Positions 1 to 8,554 of a DNA stretch of 64,000 nucleotides are shown one piece after another (position 1 is the stretch's first letter; the number at the start of each line of letters is the position of its first letter). Location of the stretch: assembly GCA_964001305.1 (NCBI GenBank), contig CAXFAI010000023.1, positions 1 through 64,000 of the forward strand, given 5' to 3'. The notes below the pieces were generated by a model. It saw only the letters and a list, made by a program, of their open reading frames with translations. It made no database searches and had not been told where the DNA came from. The position numbers and the translations under genes are program-made. Origin of the DNA: CAJXMH01 sp964001305. GTDB lineage: Bacteria > Bacteroidota > Bacteroidia > Flavobacteriales_E > Vicingaceae.

Positions 1-2
1 TA

Positions 3-656
3 GATATTTATAAAAATGCAATTAAAGACAATTTATTAATCTATCACGAGCCAAAAAAAATTAAAAATTATAAGGTTAGAGAGAACGCTATTGCTTTTTG
101 GAAGGAAAAATCAAAAGAACCTTTTTATTGGGGAAACAAATATGAAGGTGAAGAAAATGTTCCTTGGGTTGCATTTGTAGGTTATCAAATTAGGTATGAC
201 GGTCTTATTAGAATAAGAAAAGACTCAATAAGAAAAGAAATTAAAAAACAAGGAAAAGAGATTAATAGAATTCATAAGTCTTTAGGCAGAAAAGGAAGAG
301 ATATTAAAAGTTATACAATTGATGGTAGATGGAGTAAGAGAAAAATATTAAAAAGTGCAGAAGAGAGATTAATAGCTATGTCTGTTGGTAGAGTTCAGAT
401 GCATAACCATAAATCAATAAATGAAAGTGGTCTTTGCTGGACAAATGGATTCAAATTAGTTGAAGATAATTTTATAGCTCGTTCTCAAATGAGAAGACTT
501 GATAAGAATAGAAAAAGAAGAGTCGCAAGATTAAAAAAAATTCTACCCGAAGAAATGAAAACAAAAAAACCAAGAAAAGATGATGATAGAGAGAAAAAGG
601 AAATAGTGCATTTTGGCGGGGCCTTTAGTTATTACAACTATTTAAAATACAAATAA
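3..656 (+). CDS. C-terminal part of a probable reverse transcriptase (5' end outside window)
   Basis: The frame is open from the window edge to the stop at 654-656, giving 217 residues without a start, so this is the 3' part of a longer gene. A segment at about residues 55-75 reads FVGYQIRYDGLIRIRKDSIR. It resembles the strand after the catalytic YxDD region in bacterial reverse transcriptases (FLGY..). The rest is very rich in Lys and Arg, as in RT thumb and RNA-binding tails, and ends in a Tyr-rich YYNYLKYK. The catalytic motifs would lie upstream and cannot be seen, so neither the RT assignment nor the class (retron, diversity-generating, defence RT) can be settled. Neighbouring remnants suggest an accessory region. 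I am sure it is coding; the function is a moderate-confidence inference. Confidence 0.55.
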   Translation, partial: DIYKNAIKDNLLIYHEPKKIKNYKVRENAIAFWKEKSKEPFYWGNKYEGEENVPWVAFVGYQIRYDGLIRIRKDSIRKEIKKQGKEINRIHKSLGRKGRDIKSYTIDGRWSKRKILKSAEERLIAMSVGRVQMHNHKSINESGLCWTNGFKLVEDNFIARSQMRRLDKNRKRRVARLKKILPEEMKTKKPRKDDDREKKEIVHFGGAFSYYNYLKYK

Positions 657-672
657 TGATAACTAATCTTGA

Positions 673-813
673 AAGGGCTTTTCTACTCATAAAATCCATG
701 TTTTTAAAGAAACAGAAGTATTAGCCTTTGTTATAACCCAATCAGGAAAGGAATATCAAATAGACGTTAGAGTTCTCGACTTATCCCAACCAAGACGAGA
801 CAAAACCATTTAA
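673..813 (+). pseudogene. short open fragment without a start, possible gene remnant
   Basis: After a stop at 670-672 the frame stays open for 46 codons, ending at 811-813. It reads as protein-like sequence, for example KETEVLAFVITQSGKEYQID, but has no good start codon and no recognisable family. It lies between the reverse-transcriptase-like gene and a converging gene. It may be the tail of a decayed gene or chance. Low confidence. Confidence 0.2.
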
Positions 814-856
814 ACTCCAAAAACAGTTTTTGAAAGAATAGTGGGGGAGTCGTAAG

Positions 857-1717
857 TTACCAAAACTCATACTTAATAGCGTAAATTTCGTCTGGCTTTC
901 TTTTTTTTCTCTTTCGTTTCTTATAATAAATCTCAAGAATTGAGGACTCATCCAAATATTGATAAAGCAATATTTTAAATACCTTTTTCTTATGGTCTAA
1001 CTCCGTATACTCAATAGTTCGTCCTTCTTTATCATATTTATAGCTATGAATACCTAATAAGTATTTCCTATCCACAAATGCTTTTGTTTCAATCAACCTA
1101 TTTAAACTGTCGTATTGATGAGTCTTTTCTAAATAATTCTCTAAAGAATTAAATTCTTTAATAAGATTTCCATATTGGTCGTATTCATATCTGCGTATCT
1201 CTTGTTTTTTATAATATACGCTTAATAACTGATTATTTTCATTATAACTATAGTGTTCAATAGTATCACCACTTGGGTCAATGAGATAGCTAACATTTTT
1301 ACCCGAATAATGATAACAACAGGTGATTGTTGTATCTCCCATGAAATTCCATCGTTTTGTCTTGATTACACGACTTTTCTCATCATAATGGTGTTCAAAT
1401 CCATCCCCTCCAATTTTCAGCTGTTTTACTATTTTGTCATCGTTGTAAGTAAAATCCCAATCTATGCTATTATGTCCATATTCATAATCATACATAGAGC
1501 AATTTAGCATTAAGCCATCTTTAGTAAAGCTAAAAGTGGATTTAATCAATAGACTGTCAGAATTAATTACTTTGTAAGTAGTTATTTTTTTTGCACCTTT
1601 AATCCAAGCTCTCTCAGGTGCTGGTTCAATTATAAAATTTCCTGGTCTATAGTCGTTTTGAGAATATAAATGCGAATGAACAAAAATGATAGTTGATAAA
1701 AGAACTAATCTATTCAA
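857..1717 (-). CDS. secreted YD-repeat-like protein of unknown function
   Basis: The protein has 286 residues and starts with a TTG codon followed by a hydrophobic leader ending near HLYSQN, a likely signal peptide. From about residue 85 it carries repeated short units of the form Y.YD..G.. (YEYDQYGNLIKE, HQYDSLNRLIET, YKYDKEGRTIEY). These resemble the YD/RHS-like strand repeats found in many small exported Bacteroidota proteins. There is no toxin core and no T9SS tail, and the C-terminus is basic. It is probably an envelope or periplasmic protein; no function can be given. It lies beside decayed accessory sequences, and its start overlaps the XRE-like remnant. Confidence 0.65.
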   Translation of the reverse strand: MNRLVLLSTIIFVHSHLYSQNDYRPGNFIIEPAPERAWIKGAKKITTYKVINSDSLLIKSTFSFTKDGLMLNCSMYDYEYGHNSIDWDFTYNDDKIVKQLKIGGDGFEHHYDEKSRVIKTKRWNFMGDTTITCCYHYSGKNVSYLIDPSGDTIEHYSYNENNQLLSVYYKKQEIRRYEYDQYGNLIKEFNSLENYLEKTHQYDSLNRLIETKAFVDRKYLLGIHSYKYDKEGRTIEYTELDHKKKVFKILLYQYLDESSILEIYYKKRKRKKRKPDEIYAIKYEFW

Positions 1718-1838
1718 AATATGTATTTTTAATAAACATACAGTAATCTTTAGTCGAAACCAATAGTTTTCGAATATCTACTTCAAGAATTTCTGAAATT
1801 TTCTTAAGGTCTTTCAAATTTGATTGAGTGAAATGTTA
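1710..1838 (-). pseudogene. remnant of an XRE-type helix-turn-helix regulator (C-terminal end)
   Basis: On the minus strand, the 41 codons from 1835 down to the stop at 1710-1712 follow an in-frame stop (1836-1838). They encode SNLKDLKKISEILEVDIRKL, which fits the last two helices of an XRE/Cro-type HTH domain (pattern N...L.KIaeiLev.i..Ll). The upstream part of such a domain is not readable in any one frame, so this is a truncated or frameshifted remnant. The stop overlaps the first codons of the YD-repeat-like gene. The family call rests on a short motif only. Confidence 0.4.
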
Positions 1839-1975
1839 ATTGAAGTAATTTTCGAATTGAAAGATGGCTCTTCTAATTAGTTGTAAATGCTAAACTCAAA
1901 TTGCTTTTAAAAGTGGAGTAGGGTAATCACAAAGCCTTATTCTTTCCCTACCTTTACCTACTAACACCCACTTTT

Positions 1976-4000
1976 ATGAAGGCACTTTATCTCTTTCTCT
2001 CCCTGTTTATTTTTTTTACTTCCTGTGAACAAGCTACAAATCGAAGAAGTGGGAAAAGTTCCATTTCTAAATCAAAGGCTGATGATCCTTTTAAAGATAG
2101 CATGGTGGAAAGCCAATTCTTTGAAATTTCAACAGAAAGTGATACCATTATTGAAGGTAAAAAGGGAACGATAATTCAAATTCCAAAAGAGGCTTTTACA
2201 GACAAAAATGGCCAAGTAGTTAGTGGAAAAATTCAAATCGAATTAGCAGAACCTGAAGGCTTAGATGAGTTTTTGCTTTCGGGCATTACTTCTCAATCTA
2301 CTAAACAATTGTTGGAGTCAAAAGGGGTGTTTTTCCTTAATGCCTCTCAAAATGGCCAAGCATTGTTGGTTAATCAACAAAATCCCATCTATATTGAAAA
2401 GTCTATTCCCCAAGGTAAAAGGGGAGAAGTATTGATTTTTAAAGGTGAGAAAAATGAGGAAGGTCAATTCATTTGGGAAGAATCTCAATCGGCTGAGAAG
2501 TTTCTAGTACCCGTAGACATGAGTTTGATTGATTACCTGCCAGAAGGCTTTGAAAAAGCGGTAGGAGAAGGTATGCCTTTTCGCTCTTACACAGAAGCCA
2601 CAGATGATTTAGTAGATAGTCTTTATTACAGTTTGTTTCATCAAGGAGCAATACAACAAGTTAGTGCTGTGCCTATTGATTTGGAGAACAATCTGATGGG
2701 TGAATTAGTTGATAAAACCCATGACCTGGCAGCTGACACTTTACCTTGCGGCATAGATCCAGCTAGCATCAAAGCCTTAAGAACTAAAAAGTTTGCCGGC
2801 AGCTTGTTTGCTACCCGTGCTTTTGAAGAACGTTTGCAAGCCATTTTTAAGTCTTGCGACAATGACTTACTTCAGCTCTATATTGAAAATTTTGACAGAA
2901 ACTTATGGGAGATTGATGCGATGGCAGCTAAAAAGTTAGGGGAGTCGCATGCTATGTATGAAAGCTTTCAAAATTTCTCAAAAGAGCGATTAACCAAGGT
3001 GAAGCAAAGCAAACAAACAGTTCAACTGGCAGCTTATTATAAAAGAAAACTGGACCGAATCAAAAAGGAGTTAGCCCATTTGAAAAGAGAGGCTAAGGAA
3101 GCCAAAGAAAAGAAAGATAAAATAGCAGCAGAGAAAAGAGAAGAATACACGGAATTGCTGAGAGCAAGAGAGCGTTATCGCATGCATAAGTTCGGCTTTG
3201 AATTGACCGAATTTGGATGGTACAAAGGAGCCATTTATATAGAAGATTTGGAGAAGTTTATTTTGGAAATTACCGTTAGCCAAGGTGATCAGTTTGACCG
3301 GGTACATACTTATATAGTAAACAACAAGATCAATAGTCTATTTTCCATGATTTCAGACAATCAAATCTTGTTTAATCGAGGCTACAATGAAGATAAATAT
3401 TTGTTGATGTGGAATGAGCAAATGGCTGATGCCATTGTGATTGCCTACAAAGGAGAGCAGATTTATTTTGAAAAACAAGTCTTTCAGGTATCTAAGGATG
3501 TTCCTGCACTTTTGACTTTTAATCCTGTCTTGGTTTCAGAAAAGGAATTGCGCCAAAAGCTAAAGGGTGATTTTTGGAACAGAAGAGAAAATCGCATCAA
3601 AGTTGACTTGGTCTATCAAGCCTTTTTTGACAAAGAAAGTAAGCGTCAAAAGCGCTTAAGAGAAGAGCGTCAATTTATCAATAAATTGAGAGAAAAAGCT
3701 TTTGCTTGTTGCTTGGAAGATTTCAATGGTGAAGTGTTGTTCAATAAACATTGTGCAAGTTGTCATTCCCCATATACCAATTATTTGGTTGCTCCAGGTT
3801 TACATGGTGCCACAAGCAGACATTCTATGGATTGGCTAATTCAATTTACTCAAAACTCTCAAAAAATGGTTGAGGAAGGAGATAGAAAAGCTATTGAAGT
3901 ATATAATGAGAATAGTAAATTGTTGATGCCAATTCAGCCACTTTCAGCCCGTGAAATAGAAGCCATTTTTGACTATGTGGATGGTTTAGGGTTGGAGTGA
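1976..4000 (+). CDS. lipoprotein with C-terminal monohaem cytochrome c domain
   Basis: This 674-residue protein begins with a lipoprotein signal peptide (FIFFTSC, lipidated Cys at about 17), so it should be anchored in an envelope membrane. Residues 40-330 form a large region without a recognised family. A Lys/Glu-rich coiled coil follows at about 345-400, then another beta-rich stretch. The C-terminus is a class I cytochrome c domain: the haem motif CASCH is at 593-597, and the likely axial Met is in LLMPIQ near 651. The architecture suggests an electron carrier or sensor tethered in the periplasm. The partner is unknown and no oxidase genes are adjacent. A possible small gene overlaps its stop codon. 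Confidence 0.8.
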   Translation: MKALYLFLSLFIFFTSCEQATNRRSGKSSISKSKADDPFKDSMVESQFFEISTESDTIIEGKKGTIIQIPKEAFTDKNGQVVSGKIQIELAEPEGLDEFLLSGITSQSTKQLLESKGVFFLNASQNGQALLVNQQNPIYIEKSIPQGKRGEVLIFKGEKNEEGQFIWEESQSAEKFLVPVDMSLIDYLPEGFEKAVGEGMPFRSYTEATDDLVDSLYYSLFHQGAIQQVSAVPIDLENNLMGELVDKTHDLAADTLPCGIDPASIKALRTKKFAGSLFATRAFEERLQAIFKSCDNDLLQLYIENFDRNLWEIDAMAAKKLGESHAMYESFQNFSKERLTKVKQSKQTVQLAAYYKRKLDRIKKELAHLKREAKEAKEKKDKIAAEKREEYTELLRARERYRMHKFGFELTEFGWYKGAIYIEDLEKFILEITVSQGDQFDRVHTYIVNNKINSLFSMISDNQILFNRGYNEDKYLLMWNEQMADAIVIAYKGEQIYFEKQVFQVSKDVPALLTFNPVLVSEKELRQKLKGDFWNRRENRIKVDLVYQAFFDKESKRQKRLREERQFINKLREKAFACCLEDFNGEVLFNKHCASCHSPYTNYLVAPGLHGATSRHSMDWLIQFTQNSQKMVEEGDRKAIEVYNENSKLLMPIQPLSAREIEAIFDYVDGLGLE

Positions 4001-4170
4001 AGCTAGAGGGTTTAGAATCAATATTGATTGCCAACCACAAACCCTTCTTTAACAAGGAGTATTTACATTACCTTGATCAGTCAGTTTTAAATGAAAAGTA
4101 TATCCTCATTAACAATGGCAATCACGGAGCGTTAAAGAACGCTTGCACCAATTATTGGTGGGTTCAATAG
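3997..4170 (+). CDS. possible small ORF translationally coupled to the cytochrome gene
   Basis: A GTG at 3997 overlaps the TGA of the cytochrome gene (GTGA) and opens a 57-codon frame ending at 4170. The peptide starts MKLEGLESILIANHKPFFNK and ends in NYWWVQ; it has no signal peptide and no family I recognise. The start/stop overlap is typical of coupled translation, but the ORF is short and could be the tail of a decayed gene. Low confidence. Confidence 0.25.
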   Translation: MKLEGLESILIANHKPFFNKEYLHYLDQSVLNEKYILINNGNHGALKNACTNYWWVQ

Positions 4171-4437
4171 AAAAGAAGTAAAAAGGGGAGGGGTAGCAAT
4201 TTAAAATATGCATCAAATAAAAAACCTTTCTTTAATAGATGGGTAACGCTAGAAAATAAAAACATTGTCAAGCATAAAAAAAGAACTAATCTATAAGAAA
4301 GGATGTTATAAGTAGTAACAACGGTATAGTATTTATAAAAAAGCCATTATTTCAAACTTAGAAAACATTAGTCGGCATCATAAAAGAGTTATTCATTCCC
4401 AAAAAGTAAATTAGCATTACTATTTAACATAATATTT
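4171..4437. other. AT-rich intergenic region, no gene seen
   Basis: Very AT-rich stretch upstream of the phosphatase-like gene. I see no convincing ORF, RNA structure or clear TAnnTTTG promoter box in it. Confidence 0.4.
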
Positions 4438-4770
4438 ATGCATGTCCTTTTTGTTTGTTCGGCCAATAAAGATCGTTCTGCTACAGCAGAGGAAATGGCA
4501 ATGGATTTATGGCCAACACATACATACGGTTCGGCAGGAACCAATCAAAAGTTATGTTTTCAGTATGGTACACAGTATATCAATCAAGAGTTAATCAATG
4601 ATTCGGATCTAATCTTGGTGATGGAAAACAAACACAAGAAGTCCATTTTAAAAACCTTTGGTACAAATCATGGTAGTAAAATTAAAGTGCTGAACATCAA
4701 AGACCATTATGAATACGGTAACGCTGAATTGAAAGAAATCCTCAAAGAGAAATTAGCTGTTTATTTATAA
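4438..4770 (+). CDS. low-molecular-weight protein tyrosine phosphatase-like protein
   Basis: The 110-residue protein begins MHVLFVCSANKDRSATAE. C7-X5-R13-S14 matches the phosphate-binding loop of low-molecular-weight protein tyrosine phosphatases, which form a phosphocysteine intermediate on the Cys. The family is usually about 150 residues; this short form matches the compact 'predicted protein tyrosine phosphatase' type common in bacteria. A general-acid Asp could be in NIKDHYEYGN near residue 90. It is cytoplasmic (no signal peptide) and stands alone between long intergenic regions, so its target is not indicated by context. It could also have a non-phosphatase role, as related arsenate reductases do. 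Confidence 0.75.
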   Translation: MHVLFVCSANKDRSATAEEMAMDLWPTHTYGSAGTNQKLCFQYGTQYINQELINDSDLILVMENKHKKSILKTFGTNHGSKIKVLNIKDHYEYGNAELKEILKEKLAVYL

Positions 4771-5247
4771 TGGCATTTCCTGAGCGTATTTGTAAGAATG
4801 CTTTATTAGTTATCGTATAGCTTGTAATTTTTAATATCAGAATAGATGATATGGATTCTAAAAAACTTTAATACCAGAACTTATTTAACCATAAGGACTG
4901 AGTAATAAAAGAGATTCTTTGGACGAACCGTAAATCCTTTAACATAACCCTTAATGCTTGCAGTATTTTCTTTAACATAATATCTATCGATATTGAACAA
5001 ACTGTCGTTTGTCGCAATATCTGATATTATGTATAAATTCAGCTAATCACTGAATTACAGAAAATACTATCATACATTGTCATTCTGAGTTTACTTCGTC
5101 AAGCTCAGCACAAGTTTGAAGAATGCCCTATAATTAATATTATGTTAAATAAGTATTTTAGTTAACTAAAACATTACCTCACCTGTAGCCTTAAATGAAA
5201 ACTGTAGACCATTTGTAAACCGATTAAAATATCAACTAAGTCTATGT
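4771..5247. other. long intergenic region
   Basis: About 480 bases without a supported gene. It contains a short dispersed-repeat-like element (5078-5127) and scattered AT-rich short inverted repeats around 4985-5030, such as the matching ATATC/GATAT arms. I see no tRNA, riboswitch or convincing ORF. Confidence 0.4.
5078..5127. repeat. partial interspersed repeat (GTCATTCTGAG...GAAGAATG type)
   Basis: The segment starts TGTCATTCTGAG and ends TTTGAAGAATG, with TTCGTCAAGCTCAG between. This pattern is common in short intergenic repeats of Bacteroidota and other bacteria. It looks like one degenerate copy. No second copy was found by eye in this window. Confidence 0.4.
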
Positions 5248-5289
5248 CATCTGAGATTTGTAGTCCTAAATTAAAAAACAAATCAGATG
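5248..5289 (+). promoter_or_regulatory. inverted repeat covering the start codon of the LamG gene
   Basis: CATCTGAGATTTGT (5248-5261) is complementary to ACAAATCAGATG (5278-5289) apart from a two-base bulge. The 3' arm contains the ATG start codon of the downstream gene, so an mRNA starting upstream would hide the start in a stem. This may be translational control, or simply a dyad operator. Confidence 0.35.
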
Positions 5290-6243
5290 AAAAAAATTAC
5301 ATTCATAACATGTTTACTAATCAGCACCTTATTACACGGGCAAAATTTACAACATGGTTTAGTCGGATATTATACCTTCACACAAGGCAGCTTAGCAGAT
5401 CAACACAATTCCTTAGATTGGGTTTCTTCTTCTGCTGTTCCTACAACCACAGATATCTTTAGTCAATCACAAGGAGCTTTAAATTTACAAGCAGCAAATT
5501 CATTACCTACAATCAGTTTTCCTGGCGCCTCTCAAATTCCAAATGGTTCATCAAGTCGATCTTATAGTTTGTGGTTTAAACTCAATCAAATGCCTGCTTC
5601 AGGTTCCAATAATTATCAATTCTTATTTTTTCATGGTCGCAGTCAACCCAACCAAGGTTTTGGTTTAGCATTGGGGAACCATGATATGATCATTATCGGT
5701 TATTTAAACGATATTCATTCGCAATTTTCATTTCCCTTGCAGCAATGGAATCACCTAGCCGTGACCTATGATGGTACAACTGCTAGTCTCTATTTAAATG
5801 GAAACTTCGTCGTTTCTAATAACATCAACTACAACACGGCTAATGCAGCCATTCGAATGGGCTTTTTATCACAAGGTTCTAGTGGTTACATCAATAAGTT
5901 TCGCGGGGCATTGGATGAATTTCGAATTTACAACCGTGCCCTGACTAATGCTGAGATTCAGCTGTTGAGCAACATTAGCACTACCTCAATCCAAGAACAA
6001 AAAAATAGAAATACTAACTTTCAAGTTTTTCCAAATCCGGCAGCTGAAAGTCTATTTCTGCAATCAGATGAAGCAGTTAATAGCCATGACATTCAGTTTG
6101 TAAACCAAATGGGACAAAAAGTAAAGGTTCATTTTCATAAAATCTCTTCAAAACTGTTTCAACTTGACTTGTCGACGATAGAGAATGGAATTTACTACCT
6201 CCGCTTGGTAGATAAAAGCCATAAAGTTTTGGTGCAACATTAA
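5287..6243 (+). CDS. LamG-like (concanavalin-type) protein with T9SS sorting domain
   Basis: The 318-residue protein has a signal peptide (MKKITFITCLLISTLLHGQ) and then a LamG/concanavalin A-like jelly-roll domain at about residues 25-225. Typical blocks are NHLAVTYDGTTASLYLNG and GALDEFRIYNRALTNAEIQ. Residues about 240-318 form a type A T9SS C-terminal sorting domain (FQVFPNPAAESL ... GIYYLRLVDKSHKVLVQ). It should be exported by Sec, moved across the outer membrane by T9SS and released or anchored at the surface, where the LamG fold probably binds glycans or protein. An inverted repeat overlaps its start, and a terminator hairpin lies just past its end. Its stop overlaps the stop of the converging regulator gene by 4 bases. 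Confidence 0.85.
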   Translation: MKKITFITCLLISTLLHGQNLQHGLVGYYTFTQGSLADQHNSLDWVSSSAVPTTTDIFSQSQGALNLQAANSLPTISFPGASQIPNGSSSRSYSLWFKLNQMPASGSNNYQFLFFHGRSQPNQGFGLALGNHDMIIIGYLNDIHSQFSFPLQQWNHLAVTYDGTTASLYLNGNFVVSNNINYNTANAAIRMGFLSQGSSGYINKFRGALDEFRIYNRALTNAEIQLLSNISTTSIQEQKNRNTNFQVFPNPAAESLFLQSDEAVNSHDIQFVNQMGQKVKVHFHKISSKLFQLDLSTIENGIYYLRLVDKSHKVLVQH

Positions 6244-8018
6244 GCTTTAGAGACCTTTGCTTTAATATAATGATCTAAAGAAGCTGAGCTTTCCAAGTTC
6301 AGCTTCTTTTTTAGGCGGTATTTAGCCATCTTAACTGATGAAGACGCAATATGTAAAAGTGCCGCACAAGCTTTGTTGTCCATGTCTAAGGCAATTAATG
6401 CCGCTAGCCTCTTCTCTGCCTTGCTTAACTTCTGATTGCTTTCTGTTTGTAGCTCTTCAAAGAAATTGGGATGCAATTGGTCAAAGTAGCCTTGAAACTC
6501 CTTCCATTCTTTCTCGCTCTTCTGGTTTAGCTTCAACTTTTGTCTAATGTTGCGAATGTTTTCATCGCTTCCTACCTTTTTCTCTAGTGGCTTTAGTTCT
6601 GCCTGTAGTTCATCTATAAACTGACTCTTCTCAGAAAGTTGCATAGACTTTTCAACCAATAACTTGCCTTTGTTTTGCAAGTCTTTTTTCATTTGCACTT
6701 TTTCTCTTTGTCGTTCCTTAAGTTCTAATTTCAAAATGTCATTTTTTTGCCTAGCAATTACTTTATCTTTTTTTCTCTTTTGAACCAAATAATATGTACT
6801 ACTAAAACTTAAAATAAAAAGAGCTAAAAGGCCAATATAGAGTCTACTACTGCGAAGTTTTTCTGCCTTTTTCTCCCCTTTTAGCTTTTCAATTTCTAGA
6901 CTTCTCTCTTTTGCTTTAAATTGTTCTTGCAAGCTATTGATTTGTTGGGCATGTTCTGCTTTTCGCTTTTCATCATATAAACTTAAAAACTGATCTAAAT
7001 AAAAATAAGCTTGTTGAAAATCCGCTTGTTTAGCATAAAGTTTAGAGCGTTCAAAAGCCACCAGCTCTTCATGACTGTTTAAATGATGTTGTTGAATGAT
7101 TGAATCTGCTCGATTAATTGCATTTAGAGCCTTTTCGGTTTGCTTTAAGTTGGTGTAAGCGGCAGACAAGGTAAAAAGAGCATTCACTTCCTGATTTCGA
7201 AAGGCAGTCTTTTGGCTTAATCGCAATGCTTTTTGAGCATAGTGTAATGCAATCTTCCCTTCTTCTAAACGATTGTAATAATAAGCTAAAGAGCTATAAG
7301 TACTTGATAAGCCGATACTATCCCCCAATGACTTACTGTATTTAATAGCTAAATCACTGTATTTGTTAAGTGAATCCTTTTGAACCATATCACTATATAT
7401 CAACACCAAAGCATAATATACTTTAGGTAAAAAAGCAGGATAGTTGAGCTTACATTCTTGAAGTAACAATTTGTACTGTTTTAGTGCTTCCTCTTCGTTA
7501 AAAACCTTTAGAATACTTAAAGAGTTTATCCGATAACTATAATAAAGTTTTGGTTCTTGAACTTTATCAATTAGCTCAACTGATTGATTAAAAGATTCTG
7601 CTGCTTTATCGAATTGAGCTAAGTAACTGTAAATTGCTCCCATTTCATTGTAAGCCCTCGCTAAATTGGTGGTATCATTTGATCTACTCAGCTTAGCAAT
7701 AGCTTCTTCTGCATAAGGTATCCCAATTGAATAGTTAGATTGAACCACTGCATGATTAGCTTTTAAAAGTGCCACTAACCCTTGTAGTTGTATGGATTTC
7801 TGATAAATTGGATCCTCTTCAGCTTGTTCTGCGAAATAAAGTATGGTGTCCACATAAAAGTCATTAATATCGCTCAAATGATGACAGAAGTATTGATAAC
7901 GCTCAATTCCGGATAGCTGATGGGCTGAATCCAAGTAACTGTCTACTTTAGATGCGCTTATGTCTAGGGTAAAGAAAATACAAAGCAATTGAACTATACA
8001 AAAGCAAATCTTATTCAT
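6240..8018 (-). CDS. TPR-transmembrane-coiled-coil regulator with C-terminal HTH
   Basis: The 592-residue protein has a signal sequence, then TPR-type helical repeats to about residue 360 (for example NLARAYNEMGAIYSYLAQFD). A transmembrane helix near 395-415 (LYIGLLALFILSFSSTYYLV) is followed by a cytoplasmic coiled coil at about 425-490 and a C-terminal LuxR-like helix-turn-helix (LSKAEKRLAALIALDMDNKA ... SVKMAKYRLKKKL). This layout is a common Bacteroidota one-component regulator: an extracytoplasmic TPR sensor linked to a DNA-binding domain. No kinase domain is seen. It converges on the LamG gene; its targets cannot be deduced. Confidence 0.8.
   Translation of the reverse strand: MNKICFCIVQLLCIFFTLDISASKVDSYLDSAHQLSGIERYQYFCHHLSDINDFYVDTILYFAEQAEEDPIYQKSIQLQGLVALLKANHAVVQSNYSIGIPYAEEAIAKLSRSNDTTNLARAYNEMGAIYSYLAQFDKAAESFNQSVELIDKVQEPKLYYSYRINSLSILKVFNEEEALKQYKLLLQECKLNYPAFLPKVYYALVLIYSDMVQKDSLNKYSDLAIKYSKSLGDSIGLSSTYSSLAYYYNRLEEGKIALHYAQKALRLSQKTAFRNQEVNALFTLSAAYTNLKQTEKALNAINRADSIIQQHHLNSHEELVAFERSKLYAKQADFQQAYFYLDQFLSLYDEKRKAEHAQQINSLQEQFKAKERSLEIEKLKGEKKAEKLRSSRLYIGLLALFILSFSSTYYLVQKRKKDKVIARQKNDILKLELKERQREKVQMKKDLQNKGKLLVEKSMQLSEKSQFIDELQAELKPLEKKVGSDENIRNIRQKLKLNQKSEKEWKEFQGYFDQLHPNFFEELQTESNQKLSKAEKRLAALIALDMDNKACAALLHIASSSVKMAKYRLKKKLNLESSASLDHYIKAKVSKA
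6277..6313 (+). terminator. intrinsic terminator for the LamG gene, inside the opposing coding region
   Basis: AAAGAAGCTGA (6277-6287) pairs with TCAGCTTCTTT (6299-6309), followed by further T residues. It is well placed to end plus-strand transcription 34 bases after the LamG stop, but it lies within the C-terminal codons of the minus-strand regulator gene. Confidence 0.6.
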
Positions 8019-8108
8019 ATGACTAGTAAAATCAATTGGCTAAAATATTGAATTAGAAATTTGCTTAGCCATGTTAATTAAGCTGATTTAAAAAATTAAT
8101 TAATAAGC

Positions 8109-8116
8109 TATATTTG
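8109..8116 (+). promoter_or_regulatory. -7 promoter box (TAnnTTTG type)
   Basis: TATATTTG, a full match to the Bacteroidota -7 consensus, lies 26 bases before the start of the small membrane protein. No clear -33 TTG is seen. Confidence 0.5.
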
Positions 8117-8141
8117 AGGGTAAGAAATTGATTTTTGATTC

Positions 8142-8543
8142 ATGCTTGATTCTCTAGCTCCATTAGCTGTTTTGGTTAGCACTTTGCTGATTTTACCTGC
8201 AATCTTTACCGCTTTTTTAATCTTAAAAGAAATCAATGTTACAAGTATTCGACAAGCAACTTATTTCAAATTCTTTCTGGCTCAGGTATTCCTGCATTCG
8301 CTTTTTTTGATTGCTGCCTTATACCATCCAAGTTATGACATTCCTTTTCTAATGCACAGTTTTGTCATGCTTCCTTTGTATACTTTACTTCTATTTCGTT
8401 TGTATCATTTGAAGTGGAAAAGAAATCAGCATATCAATATTCACAAGGCAATTTTGGAAGAAAAGAAGACAAAAGCCATGAGTGAGCAATTTAGAAGACA
8501 ACGCTTGCGTATTCGAGCACTTCGAAAATCGAAATGGCATTAG
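8142..8543 (+). CDS. small membrane protein of unknown function
   Basis: The 133-residue protein has three hydrophobic segments (about residues 5-27, 43-63 and 70-90). A strongly basic tail follows (KAMSEQFRRQRLRIRALRKS), which should face the cytoplasm by the positive-inside rule. I recognise no family. It is a single gene between the TPR regulator (divergent) and the metal efflux operon (convergent, 11 bases away). A TAnnTTTG box lies upstream, so it appears to have its own promoter. Confidence 0.6.
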   Translation: MLDSLAPLAVLVSTLLILPAIFTAFLILKEINVTSIRQATYFKFFLAQVFLHSLFLIAALYHPSYDIPFLMHSFVMLPLYTLLLFRLYHLKWKRNQHINIHKAILEEKKTKAMSEQFRRQRLRIRALRKSKWH

Positions 8544-8554
8544 CATATAGGCGG

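Noticed and set aside
1253..1507. Plus-strand ORF opposite the YD-repeat-like gene
   Set aside because: It lies wholly within the minus-strand frame, which has a signal peptide and regular YD-type repeats.
4006..4044. Inverted repeat AGGGTTT/AAACCCT with inner ATCAATATTGAT palindrome as terminator of the cytochrome gene
   Set aside because: The arms are short, the loop is long and no T-run follows; it also falls inside the possible small ORF.
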